From contig NC_044004.1 of the NCBI RefSeq assembly GCF_900496995.4, positions 82,715,538-82,779,537 of the forward strand: a stretch of 64,000 nt of DNA. The letters are read 5' to 3'. Below, piece by piece: positions 25,401-34,760 of this stretch. Positions within the stretch are counted from its first letter, which is position 1, and each line of letters opens with the position of its first letter. The notes under the pieces were generated by a model. That model was given only the letters and a program-made list of their open reading frames with translations, did not search any database and had not been told where the DNA came from. Position numbers and translations under genes: made by a program. This stretch comes from Aquila chrysaetos chrysaetos (taxonomy: Eukaryota > Chordata > Aves > Accipitriformes > Accipitridae).

Positions 25401-26795
25401 AGGAGTGTTGTCATTTGCCACTGTTATTTACTCGGATTTTTTATCTTCACAATCTACCCTCCTCTCTTATTTGTGATCACAACTGTATCATTATGCTCCA
25501 TTCATTTCATCACAACCGCTTCCGCTGAGAGCGTGCTGCTCTCAAACACAGAGTTGTGACTGCAATTCAGGGCTCATCAGAAGAAGAGGGAGAAAGGTAT
25601 TTATGGATTGAAGAACTGTACCAAAAGCATGTACAAAATCATAAAATATTAACATGAGACTTACCCTTTTCTCAGCACCTGCACCCACCTCAGATGAACA
25701 CCACTGATGGGGTGCAGCCACACTCTCCTATAATATACACCACAGGGAAAACGAAAAGCAAGATGTGGCAGAGCACGTAGCGCACTTTCTCTTGCTGTAT
25801 CACCCAAGCAACCCAAACCTTGGCACACTGGAAGACTTTTCTGATACATTGCATAAACTGTAACTTCTGACTTAGAAACTTGAAACTTTCTTTCAGGGCT
25901 GCTCCCGCCACTCCAGAGGTTACAGTTTAACAGTCCTGCAGCTGCACAGAGCAATTTATCCTGCAAACCGGCATTATAACGTATTGAGGCAGAAACTAAT
26001 GCTTCAGAGTCAGCAATCCAAAAGCACAGAGCTGTGTAGCTTGCTTACTCGAGAGCAACACTGCCGCACGCATCCACTCTTGAACGTGTTTGCAGGGGAT
26101 GAATCTTAGAAGTTATCCCGAGGTTTTGTGTTACCGAAACAGAAATCACAAGCCTGTACACACCATCTATTGCAATCTCTGCCTGGGGTTTGTGAAGGTG
26201 GTGTACACTTCTGGACTTGCAGCGGGCTGGAGGGTATTCCAGCTGCCTAGATTACAGGCAGCTAAAAATATTTACGGATACCCGGGAGCCTGCAGTAGAG
26301 ATGAGTTCTGGAGCGTCACTTAGGACCGGATCCAGACCTCTTTAAAGCCAGGAGCCTATATCGAGCTCAGTCCCTCCACACCTCTGTTCCCCGACTGTAG
26401 GAGAGAAAAAACCAGCACACCCTCTCTCCCACACTTTCCACCCATATTCACTCCCCAAACTCCTTGGGGCAGGGGCTCCCATTTGCTTGGTGTATACAGG
26501 ACACATTGTCCACTGGGGCCCTGATCTTATCCATCCCATTTAGCTGTAATGTACACCCTCGTGATAATAGCATTAGCAATACAGAACAACACTAGGTCCC
26601 CAGTCTAGCACTACATGTGTCCAACCTGCCTCAGGCACACGGCGAATACAGAGATGATATGAGATATAATTTGACTTTGGGCACTCTTGGTACTTGTGTG
26701 TAGTTGTTGTACGTGGGTACAATCCCACACGCTTGTAATAACAGCTACCCTGAACCACATCACATTCGTGTATCTTTATTGCTAGTTTTCCTAAG
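22451..26795. other. Gene-free spacer between SEPTIN11 and SOWAHB promoters
   Basis: I recognise no coding exon here. The left edge has a run of 13 G (22,468-22,480). The only striking structure is a perfect inverted repeat at 22,885-22,910. The segment 25,380-25,560 is AT-rich and looks constrained rather than simple. The two flanking genes are divergent, so shared regulatory elements would be expected here. Confidence 0.6.
22885..22910. repeat. Perfect 12-bp inverted repeat with 2-base loop
   Basis: The arm ATGCTTAACATC (22,885-22,896), the spacer CT and the exact reverse-complement arm (22,899-22,910) form a 26-base near-palindrome. It is neither simple sequence nor an obvious transposon end; no element body or target duplication was seen. 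It could be a dimeric protein-binding site or a chance hairpin. Confidence 0.8.
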
Positions 26796-27110
26796 TCACA
26801 GAATCACAGGGCGGTTCAGGTTGGAAGGCACCTCTGGAGACGGTCTGGTCCAGCCCCTGCTCAGGTGGGGTAACACAGAGCAGGACTGCGTCCCGTGGAG
26901 CTTTGAAAGTCCCTGAGGACGGAGACCACAACCTCTCCAGGCAACCCACTCTAGTTCTTGGATCACCCTCACTGGAAAAGAGTTTTTCCTCCCACGCAAA
27001 GGGAACTTCTTGCATTTTAACTTGTGCCCATCATCTCCAGTCCGTTCACTGACATAATGACTGACAAAGTGCTCTTTCCGCTCACCGCACGCCAGCAAAT
27101 TACCCTCGCT
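26796..27110 (-). mobile_element. CR1 LINE fragment (3' end), minus orientation
   Basis: The sequence starts with TCACAGAATCACAGG and continues GGTTCAGGTTGGAAGGCACC. This is the diagnostic reverse complement of the avian CR1 3' end, which normally finishes in repeats of ATTCTATG. Downstream blocks with the typical order follow: GGTCCAGCCCCTGCTCA, then CACAACCTCTCCAGGCAACC, then an AGAGTTTTTCCTCC segment. The fragment is 5'-truncated, as is usual for CR1, and somewhat diverged. It ends less than 300 bases upstream of the SOWAHB start codon, so it abuts that promoter. The right boundary is approximate. Confidence 0.85.
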
Positions 27111-27249
27111 CTTCTCAGAGCACTAGCAAGGCTCCTCCAGCCCCTCTACCCCGCTTCCCTCCTTCACCGCCGCTGTTTCTCAGCGCCGTCGCCCCAGCCC
27201 CACGGGCCGCCACCCCGGGCAAAGGCAACCGGGGGGGTGGCGGCCCGGC

Positions 27250-27297
27250 TGCGAAGGAGGAGGAGGAGGAGAAGGAGGCGGCGGCGGCAGCGGAGAG
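27250..27297. repeat. GGA/GGC trinucleotide repeat in SOWAHB 5' UTR
   Basis: GGAGGAGGAGGAGGAG is followed by AAGGAG and GGCGGCGGCGGC-type units, about 110 bases before the ATG. This is a purine-rich triplet tract in the presumed 5' leader. It could vary in length and could fold into G-rich structure in the mRNA. Confidence 0.75.
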
Positions 27298-27401
27298 GCC
27301 CGGCGCGGCAGGAGGCGGGTTTCCCCGCCGCGGCAGCGCCGCGCACCTGGGTGCAGCGCCGAGCACCGAGGCGGAGTACCGAGAGCCGGCTGGCCCGGAG
27401 C

Positions 27402-29688
27402 ATGGCGCGGGAGCTGAGCCAGGAGGCCGTGCTGGATTTCCTCTGGGGGGCCGGGGGCAGAGCCCCCAACACGGCGCTGCTCCGCCACTTCCAGCCCTTC
27501 CTCCGCGACCCGGCGCTGACGGAGCAGCAGCGGCGGGAGCGCCGCGAATATTTCAAGAGCCTCGTCAATTCCCTGGCCACCGTCCACCCCGCCGCCGCGC
27601 CCGGCGCCTCCAAGGACATCGTCCTCCGCCGCAGGTACCGCGACCTCCTCGACGAGGAGCTGCCGCCGCCGCCGCCGGAGGAACGGCAGGAGCGGGACAA
27701 GGAGGAGGAAGAAGAGAAAGAGCCGCCGCCGCCCCGCCGCGACCCCGACCGGCGGCGCGGCCCCCCGGGGGAGGTGGCGGAGAAGACGCGGCCCGCCGGG
27801 GGACAGCCCCCGAGGGCCGCCGTCGCGGGGGGCTGCGCCGCCCGGGGCCGCGGCGGACCCTGCTGCGAGTGCCGCCGGGCGCGCCGAGCCGCCGCCGCCT
27901 CCGCCGCCGCCCCCCCGCCGGGCCCCGGGGCGCTGCCCCCCGCCGGGCCGCCCCGCTCCCGCTCCCCGCCGCCCCCCGCGCAGCCGCCCCCTTACCGGAC
28001 CCGGCCGCTCTCCTCGGGCCCCTGGGCGCTTCGCCCCGACGGGCCGCCGCGCTCCCGGCCCCCGGCGCTGCCGTCGGGTCCTGGGGCGCTGCCCCCCGCC
28101 GGGCCGCCGCCACGGTCCCGATCGCCGCCGCTGCCCCCCGCCGGGCCGCCCCCATACCGGAGCCTGCAGCCGCCCTCCGACAGACCGTCCCGGTCCCGGT
28201 CCCCACCGCTGCCCGGGGTGCTGCCTCGCACTGGGTCGGCCCCGTTCGGGTCCCTGCCGCCGCAACGCCCTAGAGGGCCGCCCCCCCCCCCAGTCCCCGC
28301 CACTGCCATCGAGCCCCGGGGCGCTGCCCCCTGACAGGCTGCCGCGGCCCCGGTCTCCGCCACAGCCCCCCACCGGGATGCCTCCACTGAAGGCCCCACC
28401 ACCCTCAGCAGGCCCGGGGGGGCGGCCCCCCGCCGGACCATCCCAGTCCCCGCTGCTGTCATGGGGCCCCAGGGTGCTGTCCCCCACCGAGCTGCCCCTA
28501 ACGCGGTCCCCGGGGCCACCCCCCTGCCGGTGCCCGCCGTTGCTGTCCGCCCCAGGGGTGCTGCCCCTCTCGCGGTCCCTGCAGGTACTCCCCGCCGGGC
28601 CCTCCCCAACCCCACCGCTTTCATCGGGCCCAGATGTGCTACCGGCCACCAGGCTGCCTCCATCACAGTCCAGGTCCCTGCAGCAGCTCCCCACCTGGTC
28701 ATCCCCACCCCCGCCGAGGAGATCCAAGGTGCTGACCCCCAACGGACCAACCCGATCTCAAGCCCTGCTGCTGCACCCGTACCAAACCCTGCCGCTGCCG
28801 TCAGGTCGCGGGCTGCAGCCACCCCCATCCCGATCCCCACCGCAGTCCCCCGCCCAGCCAGCCCGGTCCCGCTCCCTGCAGCCACCCCCTGCTGGGCCAC
28901 CCCCATCCCAGTCCTTGCTGCCGGCACAGTGCCCCGCCGGGCCCCAAGCCCCAGACAGCAGCCCCCCAGCACGGCTGCCTGTCTTCAGGAGCATCAGGTG
29001 CCAGCTTGCTTTGCTGGAGGTGCAGGGCATCCCCCCATCGCTGCCGGATGACTGCGGGCAGCAGCCCCGCACCATGCCCTCCAAGAACTCCCTCAGGAAT
29101 GTCCCAAGCCGGGGGCTGTTGGTGCCACTGGGGCAGCGGGAGCACGCCTGGCTAGTGGCTATGTCAGCGGGGTGCTGGGCTCGGGTGCGGGGGCTCTTCC
29201 TGGAAGAGCCGGAGCTGGCCCTGCAGCGGGACTTCATGTCAGGCTTCACGGTCCTTCACTGGCTGGCCAAGCACGGTGATGGGCCAGGCCTGCAGGAGCT
29301 GGCGGCAGCGGCACGGCAGGCTGGGCTGGCCCTGGACGTGGATGCCCGCTCTGGCTGCGGGTACACTCCGCTGCACTTGGCTGCCATACACGGCCACCAG
29401 CTCGTCATCAAGGTGCTGGTGCTGCAGCTGGGGTGCCAGGTACAGGTGCGGGACAGCAGCGGGCGCCGGCCCTGGGAGTACCTGGGCAGCTCCACCTCGG
29501 GGGAGATCTGGCAGCTCCTGGAGGCACCCCGAGGCACCATTATGTTCCCCACGCAGCCCCTGGCCCGCAGCGTGTCCTCTGCCAGCAAGGTCTCGCTGTC
29601 CGCTGGCAGGACAGCACTGCCTGCCTGCCTCAGGCCGCAGCACGGCCGTGGGGCAGACTCCCACCGAACAGGCAGCGAGAGTGACTGA
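27402..29688 (+). CDS. SOWAHB: SOWAHB, ankyrin repeat protein (frame broken once)
   Basis: This is a single-exon gene for sosondowah family member B. The start at 27,402 has A at -3 and G at +4. The N-terminus [14 protein letters not shown] and the end of the first domain (RRRYRDLL, about residue 80) match the conserved SOWAH domain. A Pro/Arg/Ser-rich, repetitive linker runs from about residue 170 to 525. The conserved VFRSIRCQL motif follows near residue 527. Two ankyrin repeats follow ([11 protein letters not shown] near 616, [13 protein letters not shown] near 652), and then [11 protein letters not shown] and SGEIWQLL. The coding sequence changes frame at an 11-C run (28,281-28,291). The first frame stops at 28,334, while the next frame carries the repeat pattern and all C-terminal motifs to the stop at 29,688. 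Allowing for one surplus C, the product is about 761 residues; human SOWAHB is about 793. Molecular function is poorly known. A sequencing error is more likely than a pseudogene, because both flanking parts are well conserved. Confidence 0.9.
27920..28980 (+). repeat. SOWAHB: Degenerate GC-rich tandem repeat encoding SOWAHB linker
   Basis: Copies of GGGGCGCTGCCCCCCGCCGG and close variants recur at about 27,927, 28,024, 28,084 and 28,318, with further partial copies between and after. Spacing is irregular, about 42 to 96 bases. The encoded unit is roughly [19 protein letters not shown]. The copies decay toward the 3' side, where the unit becomes more Leu/Ser/Gln-rich (positions 28,440-28,900). 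The pattern suggests a minisatellite that expanded inside the reading frame and then diverged. It also creates long spurious open frames on both strands. Confidence 0.7.
28281..28291 (+). other. SOWAHB: C11 homopolymer, site of the SOWAHB frame break
   Basis: Eleven consecutive C lie in the proline-rich linker. Upstream, the repeat consensus is read in the frame of the 27,402 ATG. From 28,291 onward the same consensus ([13 protein letters not shown]) appears only one base later. In the original frame the sequence loses the pattern and stops at 28,332-28,334. One extra base in the run explains all of this. Long C runs in GC-rich DNA are a classic place for assembly or polymerase slippage errors. 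Confidence 0.8.
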
Positions 29689-32223
29689 GAGACAGCTCCC
29701 TGGCATCCCCTGCCAGTGGAGATGGGACCTTGGTGGCCATCCCACAACAGGAAGCCAGGCAGGCAGAAAAAAGCTGTGAAACAGATTGAAGCTATTGAAG
29801 AATGTACTGTTAAATTAATCCAATGAACTGTTGTCTGAGCCTCTCTGCCCTCCCTCTCATTTCTCGCTTTTCTACCAGTGAGAGGATGCAACACCACCAC
29901 TGGAAGCAGGCAGACCCCTTGGTAGGCAAGTCCTATGCAACCCACAGGGCGGGTACCAGCTGCTGGGTGCAGCCACAATCACCAGCATTAGTGGGACCAT
30001 GGGTTTGGGGTCTCAAACTCCGGAGTGAAGCTCACAACCTGGCCCCAAGCAGGGCGGAGTGCTTGCTTTTGCTTACAGCGACAGATTGTTCTTGGTCCTG
30101 GGGTTTGCAAAACACTTGTTTACACCGCCTAAATTCTGCAGAGTAGCTAAAACTGCGTCCCGTTTTAATCCCAGCAGATTAAGGACGAGTCCTGCATTTA
30201 AAAATGCAGCTGATCAAGGTCCAGCCTTCCAGCAAGAGTCCTCAGAGAACGACTGGCAGTGGCGGAGCGTAGCAGCTGGAGAGCCCTGAGTAGAGGAGGG
30301 TGTAACACACCTACCCCATTTCTCAGCCCGCCTTGCCCACCAGCCTATGCAGAAAGGAATGCAGGGCAGCACCACAGCCCTGCTCCTCCCCACGACTGCC
30401 CCGGGCTGGCCGGCACCACCGATACTGCCCCTTCCTTCCTGCACCTCCAGTCCCTTTCCTCACACCGCAGGACTAGGAAGGGGTACCCACATTGTGGCTA
30501 GAGCCCTATTCCCACGCCTGGGGATGGAAAACGTTGCTGCAGGAATCTGTGTTGGGCAGAAAAGGAGTTGTGCTGTGGTACGGCTCCCAGGCTTGTAGGG
30601 GGAAGGCAGTTTCATAACCAGAGCTGCATTTCCCCAGAGACCCCAGCCCTAAATTGCCTCATAGGTGTTTATGTGATGGGATTGGGTAGGATTGGGGGTC
30701 CAGGTGCAGGGAAGAGATGTCCAGTGCAGTCATTCCTGAGAGCTTACAAACAACAAGCTGGCTTTACGAATCTCAGTGGATTCTGTGGGTCATATAACGT
30801 ACTCTGCTCTCTGATTTAACATCAATGAGCTTCTAAACCGTCAAAAATTGCAATAGGTTAATCTTGCGCCTAACCCGGCTCTCCTATACACCCTTTATGA
30901 AGGCAGGAAGAGAGCTAAGATACATGAGACAGGGGTACATCACTGCCTGGTTGATGCTCCTGCTGCTGGGTGACCCCAGATATAGGACCAGTGGGTGTCA
31001 GTGCTTGTGAAACTAGGGCTGCTGGCGCTGCTTCAGCGGGATGCTTTGGGACAGACCAGTGCAGTAGGTGGGAGTGCTCATGTATTTGAGGCATGTGCCC
31101 AAATGCCTGCAGTTTCGGGGAGGAACGGGAATCAGGGCAGCAGAACCTGACCCTTGCATAACACACATGCTGGGGAATGCCTCGAGTCCTTGCTCAAGCA
31201 CTAATTGAGGTCTCCTTTTTGCTTTGGGGTTGAGGGAGGAACTCTTTCCTGCAGAAGGGAAACTACTCTGCCTGACTCTGTGGTCACAAAAGGTTGTGGC
31301 CTTTTCCCACCCTGGTTTTCTCCTTTCACAAGGGAAAGAGCTCAGGAAACCAGGGCAGTGTAGGTTACAGCCTAGATCAGCACCGACGTGCAAAGTGGCT
31401 GATGTCTGGTAAAATGCTGAAGTCTTCTCTACCACATCCAGAGCCACTGCCACAATTCACATCATGCACCAGGCTCCCTTGGGAAAGGGCTCGCTAAAGC
31501 CTTCCATGAGCCTCAGCTAGAAGCTTTTAAAAGCAGCCTGTTGACAGGGGGTATCAGGGATGCCATCAGAGCCTTTGAGTACAGCAAGCTTCAGGGAAGA
31601 ACCCCCAAATGAAAGAAGTTTGTGAGCTGACTAAAGCTCTCTGGTGGGGAGCATACTTTTACTCCACAGCCATCTACAGCTTCCAAAGAATAAGATTTTC
31701 CCCTCACTATCTCCACTGTTGCTAAGACAAAGACTGAGAAGGACGGTGCTACCTTGGGATTCTCATTTTACAGACTTTCCATGACCTTTCTCTGTGACGC
31801 AAATCTAAGTAGGGCTTTTTTTTCTGCACGCTGTTGCAGACCTTGTCTGTCATTTTTTTCAGAGCAGTTTTCTCTCCCTAGTAGTATGTAGTTCAGCAGT
31901 CTAACAAGAAGTTGTGAAATCATTTTGTGACCACTGTTTGTTCGCCTGTTGAGATGACACAGACAAGCTGCTTTCTCCAATTTTTAAATTATAAAGCGAC
32001 TCTTAGGAAGTCTGAAACTGCAAAAAGCTTTCCCTACTGGATCCAGTGTGCATTCACTCTGGTTTATCACCCTGGGATTACATAGGGGTTCTTGGATTGC
32101 TAATATTGGTCATACTGCACAGCTCCTACACCACACTTTTTAAAAGCAGTCAGTCACCGCGTGTGGGAATAATCATTTGTTTAACCCACAAAAAGCTGCA
32201 TGCTCCAAGTTTTCTGCTGGTCA

Positions 32224-32229
32224 AATAAA
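32224..32229 (+). terminator. SOWAHB: Possible SOWAHB poly(A) signal (AATAAA)
   Basis: A canonical hexamer on the plus strand, about 2.5 kb after the SOWAHB stop. I noticed no AATAAA closer, although variant hexamers may be used. This is weak evidence: hexamers are common by chance. Confidence 0.25.
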
Positions 32230-33589
32230 CAATGGGCAGGGTGAAACCCAACTCCAGCCCATTGTGGAAGATCTTTCATCAGCCGTGCCTGGAGGAATCA
32301 CACTGCCGCCCTGGAGCATCAGGCAGGTAGAGCGATACAGGCATCATAGGTCCGGTCCCCCAGGAATAATCCACCCCTGGAAACACACACATGCAGCCTG
32401 AGCATCTCCGTTTCAAAGCGCTCCTGACCTCCTTACTACTTACTCATCAGGCTGCCTGGCCTCTTCCACACCCGTGCACGCTGCTGTTTCCTCATTGCAG
32501 GTGGACATGGCTCCTTGCCTCACACCCAATCCAGGCATCTGATTTTGCACCACCCTGGAACACAGGACATATCACGGATTAATGCACAGCAGGACTCTGC
32601 CCTCTCCTCTCATTGCTTTTGAAAACACACCTCCCACTCGACGGCTGATGATGATAAAGTCCACCCCTCTGCTCTCCAACGCTTATCTTTAACTAACTGC
32701 TTTGTACACTGAAAGCCACATCCTTCAGAGGAGGGGGGTGTTTTTTCACCCAGTAGCCTTTGCCCATCATGTACTGTCAAGCCTGTGAACTCTGAGCCTT
32801 ACTAATCTATGGTAAAGGTAACCCTAAAAGCACAGTACCCCCCTTCTCACCACCTCCCTGTTCCTGGGGCACATGCTTTCACACCCCCTCATTAGACCGC
32901 TAAAAGCAGACAGCACAGCAGAGCTGGATGTTGATTTTGATTCATGTGGCTTCTGTTAAGGTCTCGATTATGTTCCCAAATTGTGGGTCTGATTAGACTC
33001 ATGCTGCAGCCTTTACTAACAGAAATTGCACAGGTGAGCTGGCAGTCTGATGCGATTGCTCAGCTATTAATGAAGTCTCTTTGTTAGTCACTCGCTGTCC
33101 TTTGCCTATGGGGTCTTTGTGACTGAAGCCCAATAGAATGGCTTCTTAATCCATAGGGGTTTGCAAGACTAGTGCTTAAACTAGCAATCATTTACATCGA
33201 ATGGGATAAACCCAGCACAGAAGGGGGAGTGTGTCAATTTGCGTCTCCTCCCACTCAGCAAATCAAAGCTTTCCATCTGAGAGGAGCTTCCCATCTACAA
33301 GCACACCAAATGTATGCTGAGCTTCCCAATCTGAGAGCAGCAAGCTGGTAACACATTGCTGTGCTTCAGTTTCGGTTTTTTACAAGCCTCTGGACAAGGA
33401 CCAAATGTTAGAGCAACAGTGGGATCCCAGCTCAATGCAATTAAAAGAGCGCTCTTGGGCAAAGCAGATGAGCAATACAGCAGAACATTGCTAACTTAAG
33501 CTAATGACCGGGACATCCTTTGTATCACAGCGCTTTCTGAAGCAGTGAGAGAGAACTTGTAGAATAAAAAACACATTGAAGAGTCCATC

Positions 33590-34760
33590 ACACATAATGC
33601 GTTTTTTTTCTACTGTGACAAATGCCATTGGACTTCAACAGTTTTTATACAACTCCACAGTGGGAAGAATGTCTTGCACACTTTCAACAAGTAGTGAGAC
33701 AACCCCAGTTGCTACTCAATCTTGTTAAAGCTAAAATTTCTCATTATTGCATTTATTGCGAGTACTACCAGATGGCAGGTCAGCAGGGTGGGGTTTACAA
33801 GAAGAAAAATTCCCAATTAACTGTACAATTTTCTCCAGATTAAATTTCCCCATTAAAATGAGAATTGTTAGCCCTTCAAGGGAAAAAAAATATTGTCTTT
33901 GGAAACTGACTCACACTGAAAGCAGTAAAAGTTGTACGCTCAGTTTAGCTAAATTAGTACCCCCCATCCCCAACATGAGACTATTTAAGCAAACAAAACT
34001 TGTTTTACCATTAATAAAAAGAAAGAAAAATATTTTAAGATCAACTTAAACTATTCTAGCAAAAATATTTAATGTCAATATATCAAAGCAAGCTACCAAA
34101 GCACTTTTTTTCAGCATACATAAAAAAACATTTACTAAATTGTCTGCATTCAAAAATAAAAACTATTGAAACAAACAATAATAGCTCCCTCTCAAAAACT
34201 TCTAAGAGTACCTAAGAAAGTTCTTCCCTAGCCTACACATCACCTGGCAGAGGTATAGCCCCCACACCTGAAGAAAATAATAGACCCTATCCCCTTATAT
34301 AGCCTCAGTGCTGGGTGAGACCTGCTTAAAAGGGGGCTGGGAAAGGCTTTGTTATTATTTCATATACTGTTTTTATTTTTGGGTTACAGTCTTGTTGGGG
34401 TTTACCTGGAGAGCAGCAGGATGCTAAAGTAAGAAGAAAGAAAAGCTAGATATTTTTCTGGGTATTTTTTTGTGGCTGAGAGAATGTGGTTGTGTTTTAG
34501 TTGTGTTAATTTTGGAGAGAAAAAAAAAGTTAACAGGTTTTTGAACTTTTTTTAGGGGTAGCTTAAAAAAGATAAATGTGGGAGTAGGAAACTTTTTTAG
34601 TGCAAAGTATTTAATTGTTGACTTAAAAAAGAAAACCAACAACAAAAACACAGCAAAAAGGAGAGGAAGACTTCAGAAGCTGGAAGGGGAATAAGTAAAG
34701 GATTACAAAGAACAGAAAATAGAAAGAAAAAAACATGAAGTTTTTCTTAAGAGGTGGTGA
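33590..34760. other. AT-rich, low-complexity block
   Basis: This is markedly more A/T-rich than its surroundings, with many A and T runs and TATA-like strings. Frames are open but low in complexity (Phe/Lys/Ser-rich). No retroelement or gene signature was recognised. It may be a decayed mobile element or a matrix-attachment-type region; neither can be supported further from sequence. Confidence 0.4.

Larger units (their letters stand above)
27130..28350. promoter_or_regulatory. SOWAHB: CpG island at SOWAHB promoter and 5' coding region
   Basis: GC content and CpG density rise abruptly after the CR1 copy and stay high through the first 900 bases of SOWAHB. The upstream 270 bases presumably contain the promoter and 5' UTR. 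No TATA box is visible. CpG density falls in the 3' half of the gene. As a single-exon gene, SOWAHB has no first intron for regulatory elements, so this island is the likely main control region. Confidence 0.7.

Noticed and set aside
27180-28742. 520-codon open frame on the minus strand, Gly/Arg-rich
   Set aside because: It is the antisense shadow of the GC-rich SOWAHB repeat. It has no stops because the repeat is GC-rich, and it has no family motif, whereas the plus strand carries conserved SOWAH motifs.
27992-28972. 326-codon minus-strand open frame with Gly/Ala repeats
   Set aside because: A second antisense shadow of the same repeat array, in another frame.
28461-29051. 196-codon plus-strand frame inside SOWAHB, in the frame of the start ATG
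   Set aside because: It does not keep the repeat consensus and does not lead into the ankyrin repeats. The neighbouring frame does both.
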